From Clostridiales bacterium (GTDB lineage Bacteria > Bacillota_A > Clostridia > Saccharofermentanales > Saccharofermentanaceae): 53,207 nucleotides of DNA. The DNA is taken from assembly GCA_024695545.1 (NCBI GenBank), contig JAILHZ010000021.1:1-53207 (forward strand), in the 5' to 3' direction. A program made the position numbers and the translations under genes. Positions 52,668-53,207 of the stretch are shown here, one piece after another. The notes beneath the pieces were generated by a model. The model ran no database searches. It saw nothing but the letters and a program-made list of their open reading frames with translations, and had not been told where the DNA came from. Every line of letters begins with the position of its first letter. The first letter of the stretch is position 1.

Positions 52668-53207
52668 TATTTCGCCTCCAGCTTTTCGCTATCTTTTTTT
52701 CTGATATCTGCACGCTTGATCTTACCGGAAGTAGTCTTCGGAAGTTCATCTACGTACTCGACGACACGCGGATACTTATAAGGTGCCGTTGTTTTCTTTA
52801 CGTGGTTCTGAAGTGTCTTAGTCAGTTCTTCAGACGGCTCGTAGCCCTTGGCAAGAACGATCGTCGCCTTAACGGCAAAGCCTCTGACCGGATCCGGAAC
52901 ACCGGTGACGGCGCATTCGAGAACGGCCGGGTGCTCCATAAGAGCGCTCTCTACCTCGAAAGGTCCGATACGGTAACCGGAAGATTTGATAACGTCATCG
53001 ACACGTCCGACATACCACAGGAAACCGAGCTCATCGCGGTATGCAGTATCACCTGTGTGATAAAGGCCGTCGTGCCAGGACTTCGCCATAGCCTCCGGAT
53101 TCTCTTCATAACGGAGGAGAAGTCCTACCGGGCGTCCGCCGTATTCTTCGGAAGTTCTGATGCAGATCTCGCCGGTCACACCGGTCGGGCACTCATTACC
53201 GTCCGGA
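52667..53207 (-). CDS. AMP-dependent acyl-CoA synthetase, C-terminal part
   Basis: The frame is open to the right edge, about 180 codons. It is the end of an acyl-adenylate-forming enzyme of the acetyl-/medium-chain acyl-CoA synthetase group: [20 protein letters not shown] (A8 region), [20 protein letters not shown], and [10 protein letters not shown], whose Lys is needed for adenylation. It activates a short or medium carboxylic acid with ATP and CoA. The 5' part lies outside the window. It is translationally coupled to valS. Confidence 0.93.
   Translation of the reverse strand, partial: PDGNECPTGVTGEICIRTSEEYGGRPVGLLLRYEENPEAMAKSWHDGLYHTGDTAYRDELGFLWYVGRVDDVIKSSGYRIGPFEVESALMEHPAVLECAVTGVPDPVRGFAVKATIVLAKGYEPSEELTKTLQNHVKKTTAPYKYPRVVEYVDELPKTTSGKIKRADIRKKDSEKLEAK

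Noticed and set aside
51426..52781. Open plus-strand frame of 451 codons across valS
   Set aside because: Antisense to valS with no recognisable product.

Overview
The window reads as an ordinary chromosomal segment of a Gram-positive anaerobe of the Clostridia. Pointers are a clostridial 2[4Fe-4S] ferredoxin, DarA, RicT, MreB, an anchored polysaccharide deacetylase, strong AGGAGG ribosome binding sites and many extended -10 (TGnTATAAT) promoters. Base composition is near even. I cannot fix the genus. There is no phage, transposon, CRISPR array or rRNA; one tRNA (Gln, CTG) is present. No stretch longer than 300 bases lacks a gene.

Layout. 1-2354 is the 5' part of a large secreted leucine-rich-repeat protein (it runs off the left edge). 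2546-6000 holds mreB, a TraX-like membrane protein and a zinc-ribbon protein made of two copies of one module. leuS stands alone at 6207-8681. 8777-16651 is a minus-strand block whose core (tmk, darA, holB, ricT, then a YabB-like methyltransferase and rsmI) matches the order in Bacillus subtilis. Here yaaR, yabA and yazA are missing, a ferredoxin is inserted, an Asn/Arg-rich protein stands in front and a PAS-PAS-PAS-GGDEF-EAL protein follows.

16710-22454 is one probable operon: a degenerate sialate-esterase-like protein, an AraC regulator and the folate genes folE, folP, folB and folK. 22679-25764 carries XRE, AraC and DeoR regulators and an esterase. 25885-27839 carries tRNA-Gln, a family 4 uracil-DNA glycosylase, an Smr protein and an apparently leaderless RsuA-type pseudouridine synthase. 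27856-31743 is a cell-surface glycan operon (two family 2 glycosyltransferases, UDP-galactopyranose mutase) ending with a membrane protein that has a J-like domain without HPD. 31899-36142 is a ChvE/MmsA/MmsB sugar ABC transporter behind a promoter with a palindrome in its spacer. 36305-42987 joins leuC-leuD-leuB to ppx and ppk1 in one tightly packed operon.

43144-46833 (plus strand) has a zinc-ribbon protein, an ABC-F ATPase and a membrane protein with a Gln/Pro/Tyr-rich tail. 46931-53207 (minus strand) has a polysaccharide deacetylase, class II fructose-bisphosphate aldolase, a two-TM protein, valS and the end of an acyl-CoA synthetase.

I see no clear new defence or mobile system. The least ordinary items are the triad-less esterase at the head of a folate operon, the HPD-less J-like membrane protein, the duplicated zinc-ribbon protein, the Asn/Arg-rich protein before tmk, the leaderless rsuA-like gene, and palindromes placed exactly in the chvE, fba and mreB control regions.
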